From Limiplasma sp964504385 (GTDB lineage Bacteria > Bacillota > Clostridia > Christensenellales > Aristaeellaceae), in assembly GCA_964504385.1 (NCBI GenBank), contig CAZDEF010000032.1, forward strand, positions 1 through 28,264: a DNA stretch of 28,264 nt, written 5' to 3'. The notes beneath the pieces are model-generated. The model searched no databases. It was not told where the DNA came from and saw only the letters and a program-made list of their open reading frames with translations. Positions 23,730-28,264 of this stretch are shown piece after piece. Position 1 is the first letter of the stretch, and the number at the start of each line of letters is the position of its first letter. The position numbers were made by a program, and so were the translations under genes.

Positions 23730-26555
23730 TTACTTTTTCAGGTACGGCTTCAGGTACTGGCCGGTGTAGCTTTGCGCCACCTCGGCCACCTCCTCCGGCG
23801 TGCCTTCGCACACCACGGTGCCGCCGCCGTCGCCGCCCTCCGGGCCCAGATCGATCAGCCAGTCCGCCGTCTTGATGACGTCCAGATTATGCTCGATCAC
23901 CAGCACGCTGTTGCCGCCTTCCACCAGCCGCTGCAGCACGCCGATCAGCCGGTTCACATCGTCCATGTGCAGGCCGGTGGTGGGCTCGTCCAGCAGGTAC
24001 AGGGTGCGGCCGGTCGCCTTGCGGCTCAGCTCCGTAGCCAGCTTGATCCGCTGCGCCTCGCCGCCGGAAAGCTGCGTGGACGGCTGCCCCAGCTTGATGT
24101 AGTTCAGGCCCACATCGTATAGCGTCTGCAGCTTTTTCACGATGGACTGGTGGTTTTCGAAGAACGTCAGCGCTTCCTCAACGGTCATCTCCAGCACATC
24201 ATGAATGTTCTTGCCGTTGTAGTGCACGTCCAGCGTTTCGCGGTTGTAGCGCGCGCCCTTGCACACATCGCAGGGCACATAGATGTCCGGCAGGAAATGC
24301 ATTTCGATCTTGAGCAGACCATCGCCCGCGCAGGCTTCACACCGTCCGCCCTTCACGTTGAAGGAGAAGCGGTTCTCCTTGTAGCCGCGCGCCTTGGCCT
24401 CCGGCGTCATGGCGAACACCTTGCGGATCATGTCAAACAGGCCGGTGTAGGTAGCCGGATTGGAGCGCGGCGTGCGGCCGATGGGGCTCTGGTCGATGGT
24501 GATGATCTTGTCCAGCTTTTCCACGCCCAGCATTTCGGCAAAGCGGCCGGGGCGGGTCTTGGCACGGTTGAGCACCTTGGCCAGATGCTTGTGGATGATC
24601 TCGTTGACGAGGCTGGATTTGCCGCTGCCGCTCACGCCGGTCACGCAGCACAGCACGCCAAGCGGGATCTCCACATCAATGTTGCGCAGATTGTTTTCCT
24701 GCGCGCCCTTCACAGTGAGGAAGCCGCTGGGCCTGCGCCGCTTTTCAGGCACGGGGATCGTCTTTTTCCCGCTCAGGTACTGTCCCGTCAGCGAGGCGGG
24801 ATTCTTCAGGATATCGTCGATGGTGCCCTCCGCCACGATATGGCCGCCGTTCAACCCGGCAGCAGGGCCCACATCCACGATCCAGTCGGCGGCGTACATG
24901 GTATCCTCGTCGTGCTCCACCACGATGAGCGTGTTGCCCAGATCGCGCAGGCGCTTGAGGGTATCCAGCAGCTTGGAGTTATCGCGCTGATGCAGGCCGA
25001 TGGAGGGCTCGTCCAGAATGTAGAGCACGCCCATCAGGCTGGAGCCGATCTGCGTGGCCAGACGGATGCGCTGCGCCTCGCCGCCGGAAAGCGTGGCTGC
25101 GGCGCGCGACAGCGTCAGGTAGCTCAAGCCCACGCTGTCCAAAAAGCCCAGCCGGCTGTCCAGTTCCTTGAGGATCTGCGCAGCGATGACCGCATCGCTG
25201 CCTTCCAGATGCAGATCGCGGAAAAACTGCCGCGCTTTGGCCACGCTCAAGTCGCACAGTTCGGAAATGTTCATGCCGCCCACGGTCACGGCCAGCACTT
25301 CGGGCTTGAGGCGCTTGCCGTGGCAGACATGGCATTCGTCCGTCACCATGTATTCCTCGTAAGCCGCCTTCATCGCGTCCGAGGTGGTTTCACTGTAGCG
25401 GCGGTTGAGGGAGTTGATGACGCCCTCGAACTCGGTCTGATACTGGCCTTTGCCATGCGCGCCGTCATATTCAATGGTGATCTTGTCGTTCGTGCCGTAC
25501 AGCAGAATATCCATCACCTTTTTGGGCAGCTCGCGCACAGGGGTGTCCATGCTGAAATCGTACTTTTTGGACAGCGCCTCAAAGAAGGAGCGCGCCATGC
25601 TGTTTTTGTCCGCCACGTTCCATGCCATGGCCTGCAGCGCCCCCTGATTGAGCGAGAGCGAATCGTCCGGGATGATCATCTCCTGCGTGATGCGCATCAC
25701 CGTACCGAGGCCTGAACAGGCCGGGCAAGCGCCGAACGGACTGTTGAACGAAAACATGCGGGGCGAAAGCTCCTCAATGCTCACGCCGCAGTCCGGGCAG
25801 GCATAGTTCTGCGAAAACAGCAGCATGCCTTTGTCAAACAGATCCACCAGCACCAGACCGCCGCTTTCATGCGCGGCGGTCTCCATGCTGTCGGCCAGAC
25901 GCTGGCGGAATTCATCCGTCGGGCGCACGATCAGTCGATCCACCACGATCTCGATATCGTGCTTGAGCTTTTTGTTCAGCGTGGGCAGCTCGTCCATATC
26001 ATAGATCTCTCCGTCGATGCGCACACGCACGAAGCCGCGCTTCTGCGCATCCTCCATCAGCTTGGTGTGCTCGCCCTTGCGTGCACGCACGATGGGCGCC
26101 AGCAGCTGCATCTTCTGCCCTTCCGGGTAGGTCATCACCTGCTCCACCATCTGGTCGATGGTCTGCTGCTTGATCTCCCGGCCGCATTTGGGGCAGTGCG
26201 GCACACCCACGCGCGCATAGAGCAGACGCAGGTAATCGTAGATCTCCGTCACGGTGCCCACAGTGGAGCGCGGGTTGCGCGCCGTGGTCTTCTGGTCGAT
26301 GGAGATGGCGGGCGAAAGGCCCTCGATGGAATCCACATCCGGCTTTTCCATCTGCCCAAGGAACATGCGGGCATAGCTGGACAGGCTTTCCACATAGCGG
26401 CGCTGGCCCTCGGCATAGATGGTATCGAAGGCCAGACTGGTTTTGCCCGACCCGCTCAAGCCGGTGAACACCACCAGCTTGTTGCGGGGGATCTCGAGCG
26501 TTACATTTTTCAGATTATGTTCGCGAGCACCGCGAACGATGAGCTTATCTTGCAA
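23730..26555 (-). CDS. uvrA: UvrA, excinuclease ABC subunit A
   Basis: This 941-residue DNA-damage recognition ATPase is full length. It has two ABC modules: Walker A GLSGSGKT (about 32-39) and GVSGSGKSS, and two signature/Walker B blocks (LSGGEAQRIRLAT then LDEPSIGLHQRD; LSGGEAQRIKLATE then LDEPTTGLHMDD). The zinc-binding Cys pairs are CPKCG, CPDCG...CPACSG, CHVCHG and CEACAG...CDVCKG. The start is a TTG with GAAAGGA about 8 bases upstream. It lies 66 bases after the DUF362 gene in the same direction, with no clear promoter between, so both may be transcribed from the promoter at 27785-27813. uvrB is not in the window. Confidence 0.98.
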   Translation of the reverse strand: MQDKLIVRGAREHNLKNVTLEIPRNKLVVFTGLSGSGKTSLAFDTIYAEGQRRYVESLSSYARMFLGQMEKPDVDSIEGLSPAISIDQKTTARNPRSTVGTVTEIYDYLRLLYARVGVPHCPKCGREIKQQTIDQMVEQVMTYPEGQKMQLLAPIVRARKGEHTKLMEDAQKRGFVRVRIDGEIYDMDELPTLNKKLKHDIEIVVDRLIVRPTDEFRQRLADSMETAAHESGGLVLVDLFDKGMLLFSQNYACPDCGVSIEELSPRMFSFNSPFGACPACSGLGTVMRITQEMIIPDDSLSLNQGALQAMAWNVADKNSMARSFFEALSKKYDFSMDTPVRELPKKVMDILLYGTNDKITIEYDGAHGKGQYQTEFEGVINSLNRRYSETTSDAMKAAYEEYMVTDECHVCHGKRLKPEVLAVTVGGMNISELCDLSVAKARQFFRDLHLEGSDAVIAAQILKELDSRLGFLDSVGLSYLTLSRAAATLSGGEAQRIRLATQIGSSLMGVLYILDEPSIGLHQRDNSKLLDTLKRLRDLGNTLIVVEHDEDTMYAADWIVDVGPAAGLNGGHIVAEGTIDDILKNPASLTGQYLSGKKTIPVPEKRRRPSGFLTVKGAQENNLRNIDVEIPLGVLCCVTGVSGSGKSSLVNEIIHKHLAKVLNRAKTRPGRFAEMLGVEKLDKIITIDQSPIGRTPRSNPATYTGLFDMIRKVFAMTPEAKARGYKENRFSFNVKGGRCEACAGDGLLKIEMHFLPDIYVPCDVCKGARYNRETLDVHYNGKNIHDVLEMTVEEALTFFENHQSIVKKLQTLYDVGLNYIKLGQPSTQLSGGEAQRIKLATELSRKATGRTLYLLDEPTTGLHMDDVNRLIGVLQRLVEGGNSVLVIEHNLDVIKTADWLIDLGPEGGDGGGTVVCEGTPEEVAEVAQSYTGQYLKPYLKK

Positions 26556-26621
26556 TGGCGGGTTCCTTTCTCTTCTTTGGACACCACGGAACGCGGGAGG
26601 GGCGTGGGCTATTCTGCCCCA

Positions 26622-27740
26622 TTACACCTCGATCAACTCATACTCCTGCGTGCCGATGCCCAGTTCCTCCGCATACTCCACCGCCTTACGCCAGTTGGTA
26701 TAGGGGTGCGTATCGTTGAAAATATCGCCGGTGCGCGTCTGCCTGTCCGCAAGGAAGGTGCCGGGCAGCGGCTCCATACGGTTGCACGCGTCCGCGCACG
26801 CCTTGTCCAGCGCCACGGGGTCAAAGCTGGCGAACATGCCCACATCGGCAATAATGGGCGCGTCGTTCTCCGAATGGCAGTCGCAGTAGGGTGACACGTC
26901 GCACACCAGCGTGATGTGGAAGTTAGGCCGGTCCTGCACCACTGCCTTGGCGTATTCGGCGATCTTGTAATTGAGCATATCATTGGAGCTATCCGGCCCG
27001 GCGATGGCGCCGCGGTCGCGGCACACGCCCACGCAGCGGCCGCAGCCGGTGCACTTGTCCCCGTCCACTTGCGCCACGCGATGGCCGTCCTGCTGCACAA
27101 AGCTGATGGCCCCGTGCGCGCACTGGCGCACGCAGCGGCCGCAGCCCACGCAGAACTCGGTGCGCACGGTGGGCTTGCCGTCGTGATGCATTTCACGCTT
27201 GCCGGCCGTGGAGCCGCAGCCCATGCCCAGATTCTTCAGCGCGCCGCCGATGCCCGTAGCCTCGTGACACTTGAAATGGTTGATGGAGATCACGGCCTCC
27301 GCATCCATAATAGCGCGGCCGATGAGGGGCGCTTTGCAGTACTTTGCATTTTCGACCGGCACGGCTACGTCGTCGGTGCCGTCCAGTCCGTCGGCGATGA
27401 TGACATGGCAGCCGGTCTGAATGGGATTAAAGCCGTTGGCATATGCCACGTCCAGATGATCCAGCGCATTGCGGCGGCTGCCCACATACAGGGTGTTGCT
27501 ATCGGTCAGGAAGGGACGCGCGCCCATTTCCTTCAGCATATCCGCCACCACACGGGCGTATTGGGGGCGCAGATAGGCCAGGTTGCCAGCCTCGCCGAAG
27601 TGCAGCTTGATCGCGGTGAACTTGCCGTCCAACTCCATGTTTTTCATGCCGGCCTTTTCCAGCAGGCGGCGGAACTTCTGCAGCAGATTCACGTCGGGTT
27701 TCGTCCGGAAACTGGTAAAATATACTTTCGATGCAGCCAT
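26622..27740 (-). CDS. DUF362-family protein with two 4Fe-4S ferredoxin motifs
   Basis: This 372-residue protein has a DUF362 domain (AIKLHFGEAGNLAYLRPQ, ISINHFKCHEATGIGGALKN, LGMGCGSTAGK) and a ferredoxin-type insert with two CX2CX2CX3C clusters: Cys197, 200, 203, 207 and Cys230, 233, 236, 240, so it probably binds two 4Fe-4S clusters. The second half of DUF362 follows (PIIADVGMFASFDPVALDKACADACNR). It is cytoplasmic. Family biochemistry is poorly known; I propose no reaction. The ATG has GGGAGGGG upstream. It lies directly ahead of uvrA and behind a LexA-like operator. Confidence 0.88.
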   Translation of the reverse strand: MAASKVYFTSFRTKPDVNLLQKFRRLLEKAGMKNMELDGKFTAIKLHFGEAGNLAYLRPQYARVVADMLKEMGARPFLTDSNTLYVGSRRNALDHLDVAYANGFNPIQTGCHVIIADGLDGTDDVAVPVENAKYCKAPLIGRAIMDAEAVISINHFKCHEATGIGGALKNLGMGCGSTAGKREMHHDGKPTVRTEFCVGCGRCVRQCAHGAISFVQQDGHRVAQVDGDKCTGCGRCVGVCRDRGAIAGPDSSNDMLNYKIAEYAKAVVQDRPNFHITLVCDVSPYCDCHSENDAPIIADVGMFASFDPVALDKACADACNRMEPLPGTFLADRQTRTGDIFNDTHPYTNWRKAVEYAEELGIGTQEYELIEV

Positions 27741-27762
27741 GATTCATTCCCCTCCCAAGCAA

Positions 27763-27784
27763 AATGCGAAAATGTGTTCGCATT
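27763..27784. promoter_or_regulatory. LexA-like operator (SOS box) ahead of the DUF362-uvrA pair
   Basis: AATGCGAA and TTCGCATT form a perfect inverted repeat with a 6-base spacer. Read on the minus strand, the core is CGAACACATTTTCG, which matches the Gram-positive LexA/DinR consensus CGAACRNRYGTTYG at every position but one. It touches the -10 box and covers the expected transcription start, where LexA would block RNA polymerase. Confidence 0.6.
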
Positions 27785-27813
27785 ATTGTAGCATAGGAAT
27801 TTTAACTGTTCAA
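27785..27813 (-). promoter_or_regulatory. Promoter of the DUF362-uvrA pair
   Basis: On the minus strand TTGAAC and TACAAT are 17 bases apart, 45 bases upstream of the DUF362 start, and the LexA-like repeat begins directly after the -10 box. Confidence 0.75.
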
Positions 27814-27851
27814 GGGGGGATTTTCACAACTTTCCGCGCCTTGTGTACGGG

Positions 27852-28264
27852 TGTCAAACATAGGTAACACGACGAGCCAAGGAGGAGGTCAAGGGAAGGG
27901 TGGAGATTTGCGAAGCAAATACGACCCGACCTTGACCATGAGCAGCAAAAGAAAATGAGATACGGTCAGTCGGGACAGAATGTTCCGACTGACGCTAACC
28001 GCTACACGATGTCGCGGTACATTTCAAGCACCTGATTGGGGGATCTCATGTTCAGACAGGTCATGATCATGTTATTGGACAAACGTTGGTAGCGTGCAAG
28101 TTGCTTGCGTCCATCCTCCAGCGAGAACATGCGCATATGTTTATAGAAACGCATTTCGTCAAGGCGATGCTGTCGTTCCACCTTGCCGTTGTGCTGAGGC
28201 GTTCCAATTCGGATGCGTTGGTATTCGATGCCGTATTCCGCCAATGCCTCCTCAAAAAGGGTGG
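27852..28264 (-). mobile_element. IS481-like insertion sequence, right part cut by the window edge
   Basis: A transposase end (28002-28264) is followed by about 150 non-coding bases. Its outer end is probably near 27852, where TGTCAAACATAGGTAACACG looks like the type of terminal repeat seen in this family; the other end is outside the window so this cannot be confirmed. The non-coding part has a hairpin GGTCAAGG (27887-27894) with CCTTGACC (27930-27937) and another GTCAGTCGG (27965-27973) with CCGACTGAC (27985-27993). Confidence 0.6.
28002..28264 (-). CDS. IS481-type transposase, C-terminal part (partial)
   Basis: The frame is open to the right edge of the window and ends at TAG/TGA position 28002-28004. 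It carries the end of an rve/DDE integrase core: LAEYGIEYQRIRIGTPQHNGKVERQHR, with the third catalytic Glu in the NGKVERQH motif, and the family tail RFYKHMRMFSLEDGRKQLARYQRLSN. At least 87 residues are in the window; the N-terminal part lies outside, so I cannot say whether the gene is intact. Confidence 0.88.
   Translation of the reverse strand, partial: TLFEEALAEYGIEYQRIRIGTPQHNGKVERQHRLDEMRFYKHMRMFSLEDGRKQLARYQRLSNNMIMTCLNMRSPNQVLEMYRDIV

Noticed and set aside
24150..25715. A 521-codon plus-strand frame opposite uvrA
   Set aside because: It is antisense to uvrA and shows only a repetitive His/Ala/Gln/Val composition, as other shadows in this GC-rich region do.
1..28264. tRNA or rRNA genes and CRISPR arrays
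   Set aside because: I looked for tRNA-like cloverleaf ends, rRNA blocks and regular repeat-spacer units on both strands and found none.

Overview
The window looks like the chromosome of a Clostridia-class Firmicute, probably a gut anaerobe. The evidence is strong AGGAGG ribosome sites, a T-box ahead of thrS, the Firmicute-type order frr-uppS-cdsA-dxr-rseP, a sugar ABC importer with no ATPase of its own, and ferredoxin-type and FMN-binding redox proteins. No species can be named from the sequence alone.

Left part (about 1 to 9.96 kb): an accessory carbohydrate-use island. It starts next to a decayed IS1182-like transposase end. A ROK repressor is divergent from an operon that encodes an MFS permease, an extracellular sugar-binding protein, two ABC permeases, a GH9-family glycosidase with no signal peptide, and a class C beta-lactamase-like serine hydrolase, closed by an intrinsic terminator. 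A near-consensus promoter lies between the repressor and the operon. Together these suggest import of a beta-linked oligosaccharide and its breakdown inside the cell. A decayed gene remnant follows (9.59-9.92 kb). The base composition of this part looks less GC-rich than the rest by eye.

Middle part (about 9.96 to 18.77 kb): a membrane-anchored HtrA-like protease with an unusual Tyr/Gly/Phe tract; a threonine T-box riboswitch and thrS; a small flavoprotein with a CX2CX2CX5C cluster; a MATE transporter; an unrecognised secreted protein with a Trp/Asp/Gly-rich tail; and a secreted protein with four peptidoglycan-binding domains and an unidentified C-terminal domain.

Right part (about 18.77 to 28.26 kb), all on the minus strand: the envelope and isoprenoid cluster frr, an unrecognised 90-residue ORF, uppS, cdsA, dxr and rseP; then uvrA and a DUF362/ferredoxin protein that share one transcription direction. 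The promoter ahead of the DUF362-uvrA pair carries a perfect inverted repeat whose core fits the Gram-positive LexA box with one mismatch, so the pair may form an SOS operon. The window ends inside an IS481-like transposase.

The most interesting points are the LexA-like operator over the ferredoxin-uvrA pair, the cytoplasmic GH9 plus hydrolase locus, the unrecognised 90-residue ORF coupled to uppS next to a perfect 32-bp palindrome, and the unusual secreted proteins.
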